A stretch of 32,281 nt of DNA from CAZWTD01 sp964637345 (GCA_964637345.1 CAZWTD010000013.1:1-32281), one strand, 5' to 3'. Positions 1 to 8,431 are shown, counted from the stretch's first letter. Translations and numbers: made by a program. Notes: a model not told the origin generated them from the letters alone.

Positions 1-2
1 CA

Positions 3-914
3 TTGGTTATTACTGATCCGGTTGAGATGAAGGACGATCGAAGCTGGGTAAAGGTTTCCACGCCCACGCTCGCTCTTCCGGCAAATGGGGCGCTTGTGCC
101 CTTTTCGTACACGATTGAGCTGCCGGCAGATGCGGAGCCCGGGACGCATCTCCTGTCTATTGTATTTTCAACAAAACCGCCGGACGCTACTTCTTCAGGG
201 AGTAGTGTTTCAATTGGGACAAATGTCATCACAAATATTTTTTTGAAAGTGGCCGGAGCGACGGTAGACTCTCTTGAGGCGGACTTCGCCGTCGGTCGCT
301 TTACGAATACTGATGAGAGTATTTCTCTCATAGAACGACAGAAAAGCTTCCAGCGGAAATCCTTTTTCTTCAAACCACCGGTTGATTTTTTGATTAGCGT
401 CGAGAATACGGGAAACACGCACCAGAAACCGGACGGCAATATTCGGATTACGAACGATTTCTTCGGAAAGACCTACGAGAAAATTTCCGTAAACCCCGGT
501 CGAAAAATTATTTTGCCGGGCGGCGAGCGCGGACTCGAAGTCGATAGTTTTGGCAAAGGCATCATGTTTGGGAAGTACAGAGCCAAACTGACCTTGATCT
601 ACGGCAGTCCGCTCAAAGAGTATACGAAAGAAGTTGATTTCTGGATTATTCCAGTTGTGGAAATTGCGATTGCGCTCGGCGTTCTCCTTCTCATCATCCT
701 CTTGATCAGCTTCTTGCGTCGGATGGCGAAAAAGCGCCGCGAGCGTCAGGAGAAGCTGAAAGAAGAAGAGCTGCGAAAAACCCTGCGCGAGGAGATTCAA
801 CGGACAATGCGCGACGAGAGTGCGAAGAAGGCACCGGCTCAAAGTGTGCCTGAAGGTCCGAAGCCACCAGTTGTCCCCCCGCCCGCTCCACCGGGCTCAA
901 CCCCCAACTCATAA
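3..914 (+). CDS. Membrane-anchored extracellular protein, 5' end cut off by the window (DUF916-like)
   Basis: The reading frame is open to the window edge, so the true start lies upstream. The visible 303 residues begin with beta-rich extracellular sequence. A segment around residues 20-60 with ALPANGALVPFSYTIELPADAEPG resembles the DUF916/WxL-interacting type of Ig-like domain, and a second beta domain runs to about residue 210. One hydrophobic segment (about 213-240) follows, then a very basic and acidic cytoplasmic stretch (RRMAKKRRERQEK) and a proline-rich C-terminus. This topology means most of the protein is outside the cell with a short cytoplasmic tail. It is probably a surface or cell-wall contact protein; the DUF916 likeness is from memory of the family pattern and is weak. 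A strong hairpin directly follows the stop. Confidence 0.6.
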   Translation: MVITDPVEMKDDRSWVKVSTPTLALPANGALVPFSYTIELPADAEPGTHLLSIVFSTKPPDATSSGSSVSIGTNVITNIFLKVAGATVDSLEADFAVGRFTNTDESISLIERQKSFQRKSFFFKPPVDFLISVENTGNTHQKPDGNIRITNDFFGKTYEKISVNPGRKIILPGGERGLEVDSFGKGIMFGKYRAKLTLIYGSPLKEYTKEVDFWIIPVVEIAIALGVLLLIILLISFLRRMAKKRRERQEKLKEEELRKTLREEIQRTMRDESAKKAPAQSVPEGPKPPVVPPPAPPGSTPNS

Positions 915-920
915 TCTCCT

Positions 921-947
921 GGGCGAGGCTTTCAGCCTCGCCCTTTG
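921..947 (+). terminator. Intrinsic terminator of the upstream membrane-protein gene
   Basis: Perfect 10-bp stem GGGCGAGGCT/AGCCTCGCCC with a 3-base TTC loop, followed by TTTGCTT. It starts seven bases after the stop codon at 914. Confidence 0.8.
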
Positions 948-949
948 CT

Positions 950-958
950 TGCTAAAAT
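950..958 (+). promoter_or_regulatory. Extended -10 promoter of the PPDK_N gene, leaderless
   Basis: TGC-TAAAAT is an extended -10 (TGn plus hexamer). The hexamer ends six bases before the ATG at 965, so the expected transcription start coincides with the start codon. No Shine-Dalgarno fits between them. No convincing -35 is seen, since that position lies in the terminator hairpin. Confidence 0.55.
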
Positions 959-964
959 AGTGCT

Positions 965-1906
965 ATGGAGTTTATTCGTCCATTCTCGAAGATAACAAAG
1001 AATGACGCGGCTCTTGCTGGGGGAAAGGGGGCGAGCTTGGGCGAAATGACTGGAGCGAAGATTCCGGTGCCTCTAGGTTTTGTTGTTCTCGCCTCAGCCT
1101 TCGAACGCTTTCTGGAAGAGACGGATCTTGATGTTGAAGTTGATGCCGAGCTTCATCGTGTTAAACATACGGACATGGGTTCGGTTGAGATGGCGTCGGA
1201 GAAGCTTCAGGCCCTCATTACGGCCGCGACAATGCCGAAGGATATTGCCCGAGCGATTACCGAGGCTCACGCAAAGCTTGCGTCGACTTATGTTGCTGTA
1301 CGATCAAGCGCAACAGCAGAAGATTCTTCAAGCGCGGCCTGGGCCGGGCAGCTTGATACCTACCTCAATACCCCAGCCCGAATGGTTCTCAAGAATGTTC
1401 AGCGGTGCTGGGCATCGCTCTTTACCCCGAGAGCAATCTTTTACCGTTTTGAGCAAAAACTCCACAAGACGAAGATTTCCGTTGCAGTTGTTATTCAACG
1501 AATGGTTGAGAGCGAGGTCTCGGGAACGGCCTTCTCTGTGCATCCGGTGACGCAAGACAAAGGTCAGTTGATTATCGAGGCTGGGTACGGCCTCGGAGAA
1601 GCGATTGTCTCCGGTCAGATTACGCCCGATAGTTATGTTGTCGAGAAGCGTGGTTGGCGCATTCTCGACATCAATGTGAGCGAACAAGAGCGAGCCATCC
1701 GACGTGCTCCTCAGGGAAATACATGGAAAGCAGTTCCGAAGTCTCAGCAGCGCAAGCAGAAACTCACGAATGTTCAGATTCTTCAGCTCGCTAAACTCAT
1801 CGTCAGTATTGAAAAGCACTATCGTTTTCCGGTCGATGTTGAATGGGCGCGGGCGAAGGGGAGATTCTTTATCACCCAGAGCCGGCCGATTACAACGCTG
1901 AGGTAG
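965..1906 (+). CDS. Stand-alone ATP-grasp (PPDK_N) domain of PEP synthase/pyruvate phosphate dikinase type
   Basis: This 313-residue protein is only the N-terminal nucleotide-binding domain of the dikinase family. Visible family motifs are AGGKGASLGEM near the N-terminus, YVAVRSSATAEDSSSAAWAG (about residues 108-127), VIQRMVESEVSGTAFSVHP, EAGYGLGEAIVSGQITPD, and the closing VEWARAKGRFFITQSRPIT. A complete PEP synthase is near 800 residues and adds a swivelling His domain and a PEP-binding barrel; both are absent, and a stop follows the Q-RPIT motif. In the family this domain uses ATP to phosphorylate the His domain, with AMP as product. Two separate His-domain proteins are encoded at 12587 and 14167 and are possible partners (inference). 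Translation is probably leaderless. The alternative is a remnant of a full ppsA, but all N-domain motifs are intact. Confidence 0.85.
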   Translation: MEFIRPFSKITKNDAALAGGKGASLGEMTGAKIPVPLGFVVLASAFERFLEETDLDVEVDAELHRVKHTDMGSVEMASEKLQALITAATMPKDIARAITEAHAKLASTYVAVRSSATAEDSSSAAWAGQLDTYLNTPARMVLKNVQRCWASLFTPRAIFYRFEQKLHKTKISVAVVIQRMVESEVSGTAFSVHPVTQDKGQLIIEAGYGLGEAIVSGQITPDSYVVEKRGWRILDINVSEQERAIRRAPQGNTWKAVPKSQQRKQKLTNVQILQLAKLIVSIEKHYRFPVDVEWARAKGRFFITQSRPITTLR

Positions 1907-1912
1907 GAAGCG

Positions 1913-1941
1913 TTGACAGCTTACCGATACGATCGTAGTCT
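1913..1941 (+). promoter_or_regulatory. Sigma70-type promoter for the 1974 gene
   Basis: TTGACA at 1913-1918, a 17-base spacer and TAGTCT at 1936-1941. The predicted start is near 1948, giving a leader of about 26 bases that carries a strong Shine-Dalgarno, GAGGAGGG, just before the ATG at 1974. Confidence 0.7.
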
Positions 1942-1973
1942 GTTTTTGTTGCGCGCTCTTTTGAGGAGGGAAG

Positions 1974-2330
1974 ATGGGAAGACGAATTGAGTTTGTGAAC
2001 ATTTCTTTACTTCCATCACGTGCTGAGCCAGTTAATACCTGTTCTGATGACGAACTGGCAGTGGTCGAAGCATTTACTCAGCGTGTTCGAGGATTGGCCG
2101 GAGTTCGGGTGAATGCGGTAGCCGGTGCGTGTCCAGTTGTGGGGCCCGGTAAGCAGCCGGGCGTCCAGATCGAGCGGGTTGGCGGCTCAATCCGTGTTAC
2201 CTGGACCGGGAGGCCGAACGGTCGTTTGATTGAACGGTCCATCCATGTCGTTCCGCGGTCCGGGCAGACGGCTCGCGATGCGCTAAACGCGCTTCGTTCC
2301 GGTCTCCCGGAAGCAAGTGTCCTCGAGTAA
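1974..2330 (+). CDS. Small protein of unknown function (118 aa)
   Basis: I do not recognise this family. The product is 118 residues, soluble, with no signal peptide or membrane segment. The first half (to about residue 60) contains a helix-like stretch DDELAVVEAFTQRVRGLAG and two cysteines. The second half is beta-strand-like (VQIERVGGSIRVTWTG, then RLIERSIHVVPRSG), ending in a helix (ARDALNALRSGLPEA). The gene is its own transcription unit: consensus promoter, GAGGAGGG a few bases before ATG, and a hairpin directly after the stop. That layout matches the ACP, receiver-like and phosphatase genes further on and argues that it is real and well translated. Confidence 0.7.
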   Translation: MGRRIEFVNISLLPSRAEPVNTCSDDELAVVEAFTQRVRGLAGVRVNAVAGACPVVGPGKQPGVQIERVGGSIRVTWTGRPNGRLIERSIHVVPRSGQTARDALNALRSGLPEASVLE

Positions 2331-2336
2331 GCTATT

Positions 2337-2366
2337 GAGGCGCGTCCATTGGCGCGCCTCTTCTGC
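2337..2366 (+). terminator. Terminator-like hairpin after the 1974 gene
   Basis: Perfect 8-bp stem GAGGCGCG/CGCGCCTC with an 8-base loop, six bases after the stop. The tail TTCTGC is poor in T, so termination may be weak. Confidence 0.55.
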
Positions 2367-2378
2367 TCTCATATCTCG

Positions 2379-2387
2379 TGATATACT
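2379..2387 (+). promoter_or_regulatory. Extended -10 promoter of the EamA gene
   Basis: TGA-TATACT (hexamer 2382-2387) is an extended -10 with no clear -35. The expected start is near 2394, leaving a leader of about 16 bases without a Shine-Dalgarno. Confidence 0.5.
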
Positions 2388-2409
2388 ACAGGTATCATTT
2401 TCTACTTCT

Positions 2410-3333
2410 ATGACTTTATCCCTACGTCAATCAGCCACCCTTCTCGCGCTCGGAACCGCCCTTATCTCAGGATTCAGTAATTTTGTCGCAAAGATCAGCG
2501 TTACGGTTGTGAAAGACCCGCTCATATTTACCACGCTAAAAAATGGGCTGGTTGCACTCGCGCTTCTCGGAATACTCGTTCTTGTGTACCGCCGCGGGGA
2601 ACTCCGCGTTTTAACAAAGGCCCAGTGGCTCCGACTCCTTGCGATCGGGCTTATTGGCGGCGCCGTGCCCTTCGGCTTGTTCTTTACCGGCTTAGCTCAG
2701 ACCAGCGCCGTGAATGCCTCGCTGATCCATAAATCCCTCTTTCTTTGGGTCGCGCTGTTGGCCTTTCCATTCTTAAAAGAACGATTGACGCGCGGTCAAT
2801 GGATCGGCGTCGGACTGGTGGCGGTCGCGAATCTTTTCGTCGGCGGCTTTACCGGGTTCCGCTACAACGCCGGAGAGTTGATGATTTTCGGAGCCACCCT
2901 GCTTTGGGCGGTAGAGAACGTCATTGCGAAGCGCGCCCTGGCTGACCTATCCAGCTTGACGGTCGCTGGTGCTCGAATGGTGATTGGCTCTCTTTTGCTT
3001 GTCGGCTTCCTGATGATGCGCGGGACAAATTTTGCTCTGGACCTCTTGAGCGCCGAACAGTGGCGTTGGACTTTGCTTTCTAGTCTGTTGCTTCTTGGGT
3101 ATGTGACGACATGGTATGCAGCGCTCAAACGGGCGCCCGCCACCTATGTTGCGACCTTGCTGGTTCCGGCGACGCTGGTTACGAATATCCTCTCGGCTAT
3201 TTTTCTCACACATCAGCTTCCTCTCGTGCAGATAATAAATGCAGTAGTATTGTCTGCTGGTGCATTTTGTCTTATTCGATTCTCAAAGCGTCGATCAGAA
3301 GCAGCTTCAGTCACCGTTCACGCCGAGGGCTAG
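2410..3333 (+). CDS. EamA/DMT-family membrane transporter
   Basis: The 307-residue protein is almost entirely hydrophobic, with about ten membrane segments arranged as two similar halves, as expected for the drug/metabolite transporter superfamily. Typical features are the first helix with GTALISGFSNFVAK, the KNGLVALALLGILVLVY helix, FGLFFTGLAQTSAVNASLIHKSLFLWVALLAFPFLKERLTRGQWIG closing half one (the KERLTxxQWIG pattern is characteristic), and LWAVENVIAKRAL opening half two. I chose the ATG at 2410, directly before the first hydrophobic helix; an upstream in-frame extension runs through the hairpin and promoter. The substrate cannot be told. It is the first gene of a run with the next two, which are hydrogenase-associated. 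Confidence 0.85.
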   Translation: MTLSLRQSATLLALGTALISGFSNFVAKISVTVVKDPLIFTTLKNGLVALALLGILVLVYRRGELRVLTKAQWLRLLAIGLIGGAVPFGLFFTGLAQTSAVNASLIHKSLFLWVALLAFPFLKERLTRGQWIGVGLVAVANLFVGGFTGFRYNAGELMIFGATLLWAVENVIAKRALADLSSLTVAGARMVIGSLLLVGFLMMRGTNFALDLLSAEQWRWTLLSSLLLLGYVTTWYAALKRAPATYVATLLVPATLVTNILSAIFLTHQLPLVQIINAVVLSAGAFCLIRFSKRRSEAASVTVHAEG

Positions 3334-4071
3334 ATGACGAGCGACGGACTTCTTCGCTGTACGCGATACGCCTTCGGGCCGAATCGTTTGCATTACTGCG
3401 GCCCCGATGCGAGCCAGGAACTGCACGCCTATCTTGACGAAGAGGTGGCCGATCTTGGATTGACGAAACTCCTGAAAGGATTCGCGACAATGTATCCGTA
3501 TTTGCGTTTTATTGCTCGTGCGAATCGCATTCGCGATCCTTTCGACATCCGTGTGGTTGAAGCGTATTGGATTGGCAACGCATTGCTCGACCGCGTCCAA
3601 GTCGGAGCCTTTTATCGGCATCTTCAGGATGAACAGCGACTAAAGGCCCGGATGGGCTGGGAGTTTGTTGAGCAGCTCGGCGGGAAGATTGTCCGCGGCG
3701 CGGTTCCGCACCACTCCTTCCATGTTTTTGAGGTCTGGAAGCGAACCGGTCATCTCGAGGAGGCTCATACGCTCGACAGCATGGACTCTTGCCGCATCAG
3801 CTGGGGCGAGGTGAAAGGGGTTGATGGGCCTTTTCTTGAGGTGTCGGTTGAACCGCTCGTCCTTGTGGATCGCAAGCTCGCACTTGGCGCACCGGTTCGC
3901 CGTCGACTCGTTCGCAATCTTGGCGCTGAGCTCGATATTGACTCAGTCCAGCCTGGCCAGTGGGTCACGATGCATTGGGGGGTGCCCTGCGAGGTTGTTT
4001 CGTCCCAGGCGGTAGCCGAATTGAAGCGGCGGACGCTTTCTCATATCGCCTTTGCGAATGAATCGGTATGA
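3334..4071 (+). CDS. Conserved hydrogenase-associated protein, DUF6390-like
   Basis: The ATG directly abuts the stop of the EamA gene and the end overlaps the maturation-protease gene by four bases, so the three are cotranscribed. The 245-residue soluble product has features I associate with DUF6390, a family I recall as a neighbour of NiFe hydrogenase large-subunit and protease genes: the N-terminal CTRYAFGPNRLHYCGPD, the FATMYPYLRFIARANRIRDPFDIRVVEAYWIGN block, PHHSFHVFEVWKRTGHLEE, and the late QWVTMHWGVPCEVVS. Several Cys and His residues (CGPD, PHHSFH, MHWGVPC) could bind metal, but that is speculation. Its role is unknown; context suggests maturation or regulation of the hydrogenase encoded at 7128-10455. 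The family name is from memory and needs a profile search. Confidence 0.65.
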   Translation: MTSDGLLRCTRYAFGPNRLHYCGPDASQELHAYLDEEVADLGLTKLLKGFATMYPYLRFIARANRIRDPFDIRVVEAYWIGNALLDRVQVGAFYRHLQDEQRLKARMGWEFVEQLGGKIVRGAVPHHSFHVFEVWKRTGHLEEAHTLDSMDSCRISWGEVKGVDGPFLEVSVEPLVLVDRKLALGAPVRRRLVRNLGAELDIDSVQPGQWVTMHWGVPCEVVSSQAVAELKRRTLSHIAFANESV

Positions 4072-4442
4072 CGGCCTACGTTTTTGGAAACCCTGATTTG
4101 CCGGTTGATTCACTTCCCCTCAAGCTTTTACCTGAACTGAAGAAGCGTCTGCCTGAGTGGATATTTGAGGTGAAGGACCCGAATGAAGAATGGGAAACGC
4201 CGCGTTGCCTTGTCGTGATTGATACGGTCCTCGGTATTACCGGTGTCCGGGTTTTTCAGGGCCTCACCTCCTTCGCTCGGACGCCTCGAGTTTCGATGCA
4301 CGATTTTGACGCACTGATGCAGCTTCGACTACTCGAGAAACTCGGTAAAATTGATCACGTAACGGTTATTGGTCTTTCCCCGGACTTGAAAATAACCGAA
4401 GCACTGGACGCTGTCGAGCTAGAGCTGCGCAGGCTCATGTAG
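4068..4442 (+). CDS. NiFe hydrogenase maturation protease, M52 (HycI/HybD) family
   Basis: Proteases of this family bind the nickel of a precursor large subunit and cut its C-terminal tail after the last His or Arg of the DPCxxCxxH/R motif. This 124-residue protein is short for the family (about 150-160) but keeps the order of landmarks: VFGNPDLPVDSLPLKLLPEL at the start (the GNPxxxDDG region), an Asp in CLVVIDTVLG (Asp52) and a His in RVSMHDFDALMQLRLLEKLG (His78), then HVTVIGLSPD as the final strand. These match in order the Glu16, Asp62 and His93 nickel ligands of HybD, with Asp14 taking the first position. It overlaps the previous gene by ATGA. Its substrate is presumably the large subunit on the opposite strand, whose tail beyond the His is nine residues. 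Confidence 0.8.
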   Translation: MTAYVFGNPDLPVDSLPLKLLPELKKRLPEWIFEVKDPNEEWETPRCLVVIDTVLGITGVRVFQGLTSFARTPRVSMHDFDALMQLRLLEKLGKIDHVTVIGLSPDLKITEALDAVELELRRLM

Positions 4443-4465
4443 GGTTTTGTCGTTATTGCGAGACG

Positions 4466-4494
4466 TTGTCGTCGCCGCATTGTCGTGGTACGAT
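4466..4494 (+). promoter_or_regulatory. Promoter of the 2-oxoacid oxidoreductase genes, leaderless
   Basis: TTGTCG (4466-4471), 17 bases, then TACGAT (4489-4494) preceded by TGG, an extended -10. The ATG at 4502 lies seven bases after the hexamer, so the message would be leaderless or nearly so. There is no Shine-Dalgarno. Read-through from the 2410-4442 genes is also possible because no terminator lies between. Confidence 0.55.
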
Positions 4495-4501
4495 TTTGTT
4501 G

Positions 4502-6271
4502 ATGTTGAAGACCAAGACAACAATTACCTGGAAGATCGGCGGCGAGGCCGGATTCGGTATCATGTCGACCGGCGAAATGTTTGCGCGAGCCTGTATGCGT
4601 GCGGGCTTGAACGTATTTACCTACCCCGAGTATCCCTCGCTCATTCGCGGCGGGCACAATACCATGCAAGTGACCGCTTCGGCCGGTCCGGTTTCCGCGC
4701 ACGCGACGCAGGTCCAGCTTCTTATTGCCCTTAACCGCGAGTCGGTTGATCTTCACCTTCGCGAAATGGCCCCGCGCGGAATCATTCTTTTCGATTCCAG
4801 CGATAAAACGCTGAAGGATTTTCGCGTACCGAAGACGCGGAACGTGATCGAGTTCATCGGGCTTCCCCTCGAGAGCCTCGTGAAGTCCGCTGGCGGCGTC
4901 CCGTTGATGCGCAATACGGTGGCGCTCGGCGCAAGCGCGGCGCTTCTCGGTTTTCCGGCCTCAGCGCTCGCGACGATCGTTCGTGATATGTTTGGTCATA
5001 AGGGCGAAGGTGTCGTGAAACTCAATAACGACGTGTTGATGGCTGGTTTTCGAGCAATGACGCCTGAGTTGAAGCGGCGCTGTGTCTGGCGAGTTGAGCC
5101 CGTGAAATTGAGCGCGGAACGGATTCTCTTGACTGGGAATGAAGCTCTCGCGCTCGGCGCAATCCAAGCTGGCTGTCAGTTTTTTTCCGGCTACCCGATG
5201 ACGCCCGCAACCTCGATTCTTCAGACCCTCGCGAAGCACGGTCCGACCTACGGCATTCTCGTTCGTCACGCAGAGGATGAAATTGGGGCAATTCATCACG
5301 CGATCGGAGCAGCCTACGCCGGCGCACGCGCGATGACCGCAACGTCGGGCGGCGGCTTTGCGCTGATGACCGAGGGCGTCGGCCTGGCGGCCATGGCCGA
5401 AGTAGGAATCGTCATCGTGAACGCGCAACGGCCAGGTCCTTCGACTGGAATGCCGACCTGGACCGAACAGGGCGACCTTCGCCAGGTTCTTCACGCCTCC
5501 CAAGGCGATTTTCCGCGAATCGTTCTCGCGCCCAGCTCTCACGTTGAGTGTTTTACGATGATTCAGGAGGCCTTTAATCTGGCTGAGGTCTACCAGACAC
5601 CGGTTATTGTTTTAACGGATAAATACCTGGCGGAAGCCTACGCAACAGTCCGCGTGTCTGATTTGAAAGCTTTGCCGATTCAGCGGGGAAAAGTATGTAT
5701 TCCGAAGACTGGAGCTGCTAAACAATCGTACCTTCGTTACGCCGCGAAGGTCGCTGACGGGATTGCCCCGCGTTCGCTTCCCGGAACACCTGGTGCGCTT
5801 TTTCTTGCGAACTCGGATGAGCATGATGAGTTCGGGTATTCGAACGAAGAAGCTGATAATCGGCTTGCCCAAGTCGAACGCCGGGCCCGGAAGATCGCCA
5901 CGTTGAGAAAAAAGCTTAGCCCGCCGCGGCGAATTGGCCCGGTGAAAGCGCCGCTAACGGTTGTAAGCTGGGGATCGAGCGCGTTAGCAGTTGAGGATGC
6001 GCTCAGAATTCTTGAGCGGGACTATCAGACATCGGCGAATGCGATTATTCTTGGCATGATTGCCCCCTTTCCCGCTAAAGAGATCCAAGCGGCGTTTCGT
6101 CAGGCGAAACGAACTGTCTGCGTTGAGATGAACCGGAGCGGAAAACTGGCTGGGTATCTGCGCGAGCGGACCGGTCTAAACGTTGACCACTCCATCCGCC
6201 GTTTTGATGGTCGGCCCTTTGATTCAGAGCTGCTAGCCAAGCAATTTGCCCGTCTTAGTAAATCTTCATGA
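4502..6271 (+). CDS. 2-oxoacid:ferredoxin oxidoreductase, fused gamma-alpha subunit
   Basis: With the beta subunit downstream, this enzyme oxidatively decarboxylates a 2-oxoacid to an acyl-CoA, passing electrons to ferredoxin. The 589-residue protein has the gamma domain first (about residues 8-175: WKIGGEAGFGIMSTGEMFARA, YPEYPSLIRGGHNT), then the alpha domain (from about 205): GNEALALGAIQAGCQFFSGYPMTPATS with the YPxTP substrate/CoA loop at Tyr231, RHAEDEIGAIHHAIGAAYAGARAMTATSGGGFALM, and the C-terminal WGSSALAVEDAL and CVEMNRSGKLAGYLRE. Length and order match the two-subunit enzymes known from Sulfolobus and many anaerobes. The substrate (pyruvate, 2-oxoglutarate or branched acids) cannot be read. 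I chose the ATG at 4502 because homology begins there and the -10 box sits just upstream. It overlaps the beta gene by four bases. Confidence 0.9.
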   Translation: MLKTKTTITWKIGGEAGFGIMSTGEMFARACMRAGLNVFTYPEYPSLIRGGHNTMQVTASAGPVSAHATQVQLLIALNRESVDLHLREMAPRGIILFDSSDKTLKDFRVPKTRNVIEFIGLPLESLVKSAGGVPLMRNTVALGASAALLGFPASALATIVRDMFGHKGEGVVKLNNDVLMAGFRAMTPELKRRCVWRVEPVKLSAERILLTGNEALALGAIQAGCQFFSGYPMTPATSILQTLAKHGPTYGILVRHAEDEIGAIHHAIGAAYAGARAMTATSGGGFALMTEGVGLAAMAEVGIVIVNAQRPGPSTGMPTWTEQGDLRQVLHASQGDFPRIVLAPSSHVECFTMIQEAFNLAEVYQTPVIVLTDKYLAEAYATVRVSDLKALPIQRGKVCIPKTGAAKQSYLRYAAKVADGIAPRSLPGTPGALFLANSDEHDEFGYSNEEADNRLAQVERRARKIATLRKKLSPPRRIGPVKAPLTVVSWGSSALAVEDALRILERDYQTSANAIILGMIAPFPAKEIQAAFRQAKRTVCVEMNRSGKLAGYLRERTGLNVDHSIRRFDGRPFDSELLAKQFARLSKSS

Positions 6272-7131
6272 GCCCCGAAACACACCAACCATTCGATGCT
6301 CCAAACTTCCCGACCTGGTGTCCGGGGTGTGGAAACTTTGGCATCTGGACCGCACTCAAGCAAGCCCTGACGCAACTTGCGCTTGATCCAAGCCAGATTG
6401 TCATCGTATTCGGGATCGGCTGCTCAGGGAACGAGTCGAATTTCATCCGGGCTTACGGTTTTCATGGGCTCCACGGCCGCGCTCTGCCGGTTGCCGAAGG
6501 AGTTGCTCTCGCTAATCATGGATTGACGACGATAGTTGTCGGCGGAGATGGCGATGGTTACGGCGAGGGGATGACGCACTTCATCCATACGATTCGCGCT
6601 AATCCGAACATCACCTATCTTGTACACGACAACCAAGTCTACGGCCTAACGAAAGGCCAGACCTCGCCGACGTCTGAGCATGGATTCGTTACCCCTTCGA
6701 CGCCTTCGGGAAACCCGGACAATCCCGTGAATCCAATTTCCCTCGCGCTTTCAGCCGGCGCCGGATTTGTCGCGCGCGGGTTCGCCGGAGACTCCGCGCA
6801 TCTCACCGGTCTGATCGTTGAGGCAATCAAGCACCGTGGATTTTCTCTTGTTGACGTATTCCAGCCCTGCGTGACCTTTAATGAGCACAATACCTACACG
6901 TGGTTTTATAAGCGGGTCGTGAAGCTGGAAACCCTCAAGCACAATCCAGCTGATCTTCAGGCAGCTTGGATTCGGTCACAGCACGGCGTCGACCAAATTC
7001 CTATTGGCGTTTACTACCGTCATGAAGGCTCGACGCTGGCAGACACTTATCCAATAATTGCAACAAAGCCGCTCGTCGCACAGGCACCAGCGCCGCGTTC
7101 GCTTCAGCCGATCTTCAAGAAGCTCCGTTAG
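6268..7131 (+). CDS. 2-oxoacid:ferredoxin oxidoreductase, beta (TPP-binding) subunit
   Basis: The 287-residue protein binds thiamine diphosphate and one 4Fe-4S cluster. The TPP motif is GGDGDGYGEGMTHFIHTIRANPNITYLVHDNQVYGLTKGQTSPTS (residues about 92-135), with the GDGD and the Asn of the magnesium site. Four cysteines sit where the Sulfolobus-type beta subunit ligates its cluster: WCPGCG (Cys18, Cys21), GIGCSGN (Cys52) and FQPCVTFN (Cys201). No extra ferredoxin domain is present, so a separate ferredoxin should take the electrons; the one at 10174 is a candidate. The ATG overlaps the alpha stop. Its stop codon (7129-7131) overlaps the stop codon of the convergent hydrogenase large subunit, so there is no room for a bidirectional terminator. 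Confidence 0.92.
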   Translation: MSPETHQPFDAPNFPTWCPGCGNFGIWTALKQALTQLALDPSQIVIVFGIGCSGNESNFIRAYGFHGLHGRALPVAEGVALANHGLTTIVVGGDGDGYGEGMTHFIHTIRANPNITYLVHDNQVYGLTKGQTSPTSEHGFVTPSTPSGNPDNPVNPISLALSAGAGFVARGFAGDSAHLTGLIVEAIKHRGFSLVDVFQPCVTFNEHNTYTWFYKRVVKLETLKHNPADLQAAWIRSQHGVDQIPIGVYYRHEGSTLADTYPIIATKPLVAQAPAPRSLQPIFKKLR

Positions 7132-8420
7132 GGTTTATTCCAGTCAACCTTCAAGAAGTGCGAGCCGCAACTCATGCAGGGATCATAAGCCCGGATGAGC
7201 TTTTCGATTTCGAACTCGATTGTTTCTTTCGTCGTGTTGGGAAGGAGTCCATTCACGAGGGTCGTGATGTCTTCCTCGATGTTGATTTGGTTTTGGCCGG
7301 TCGGAACAACGATGTCGCCGTCAAGAACGATCCCTTTGTCGTCGATGGTGATCTTGTGGTAGAGGGTTCCGCGCGGGGCCTCAATAACGCCGATGCCGGT
7401 TGCAGCGCGATAGGGTTGCTTGATCACCGGCTCAGGAGCAAGGCGGGTGTTTTTGAGAATGTCGATTGATTGGTCAAGGGAGTGAAGCGTTTCAATCGCT
7501 TGGGCAAGATTGTTGTAAAAGATATCTGTCGAAGGGAATTTTGCGATTGCTGAAGCAGCGGAGCTTAAAGTGTTCGGGTGCAGTCGGTCTTTCGCGAGGT
7601 TCATGCGGGCTAGGGCGCCGACCATGTAGGGTTCCCCGGAGTATTTATAGGCCGAGGCCTGGGAGTAGGGCAGAACGACGTGCTCGAGGAGCTCGCGGTA
7701 CTGCTCTTTTGGTATTTCTTGGCCAGAGCTTGTCCGAATCGGGCCATCGAGGTAGCCATAGCGGTCTGGCACGATAGCCATGAAGCTCGTTTTTCGGTCG
7801 AAGTGAAAGGGAGCCTTCTCAAAGGTGTCGATAAGCCGGAGGACAGCCGGACGAGCAGCTTCGAGCTTCTTGATCGCTTCGTCTATCCCAGCTTGATCAG
7901 GGAATTTGAGAAATCCGCCGATTGTCGGGTGGACCGCGTGTACGCTCCGTCCGGAAATGAGCGTTGCGAGATAGTTTCCGGCGCCTTTAATTTCAAATCC
8001 GTCGTGCAGTTGTTGGTGTTGCTCCGGATCGTTTTCGTCAAAATCAAGAAAGGCATCTTTCCCGTAAATATCGGGCATCGAGAACAGGTAGAGATGAAGC
8101 GCATGATCGCGAATCACAAGGCCGTGCATCGTCAGCTCACGGAGAAGGAGCGTCTGAGGCGTTGGCGTAATCCCGAGCGCGGCTTCGCACGACTCGATAC
8201 TACAGAGCAAGTGGGCGTTTGAGCAGGTTCCGCAGATGCGGGCGAGCAGTTGTGGTAGGGCAATGACGGGCTTGCCCTTCATTGATTCGGTGTAAAAGCG
8301 CTTGTATTCCGTTATCGCAAACTTCGCATATTCAACCTTTCCGTCGCGTACTCGAAGGTCGAGGGAGGCGGCTCCCTCGACTTTTGTGAGCGAGGTCATT
8401 GAAAGGTCGACGGTATGCAT
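7128..8420 (-). CDS. NiFe hydrogenase large (catalytic) subunit, group 3-like
   Basis: This subunit holds the NiFe(CN)2CO site. Both signature motifs are complete: the N-terminal RICGTCSNAH (Cys63, Cys66, His70) and the C-terminal DPCMSCGSH (Cys415, Cys418, His421), so all four metal-binding cysteines are present. A nine-residue tail follows His421; in the family such a tail is cut off by the M52 protease, which is encoded at 4068 on the other strand. The 430-residue length suits cytoplasmic group 3 enzymes. No membrane segment or signal is seen, and no group 4 membrane partners lie nearby. It is 11 bases downstream of the fused small-subunit gene and would be cotranscribed with it. Other maturation genes (hypA-F) are not in this window. 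Confidence 0.92.
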   Translation of the reverse strand: MHTVDLSMTSLTKVEGAASLDLRVRDGKVEYAKFAITEYKRFYTESMKGKPVIALPQLLARICGTCSNAHLLCSIESCEAALGITPTPQTLLLRELTMHGLVIRDHALHLYLFSMPDIYGKDAFLDFDENDPEQHQQLHDGFEIKGAGNYLATLISGRSVHAVHPTIGGFLKFPDQAGIDEAIKKLEAARPAVLRLIDTFEKAPFHFDRKTSFMAIVPDRYGYLDGPIRTSSGQEIPKEQYRELLEHVVLPYSQASAYKYSGEPYMVGALARMNLAKDRLHPNTLSSAASAIAKFPSTDIFYNNLAQAIETLHSLDQSIDILKNTRLAPEPVIKQPYRAATGIGVIEAPRGTLYHKITIDDKGIVLDGDIVVPTGQNQINIEEDITTLVNGLLPNTTKETIEFEIEKLIRAYDPCMSCGSHFLKVDWNKP

Positions 8421-8431
8421 GGGAAAACGGG

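Noticed and set aside
965..1906. Pseudogene remnant of a full PEP synthase
   Set aside because: The ATP-grasp motifs are complete, the stop falls at the natural domain end, and no decayed swivel or barrel sequence follows before the next promoter.
4961..5542. 193-codon open frame on the - strand
   Set aside because: Shadow of the conserved alpha domain of the 2-oxoacid oxidoreductase.
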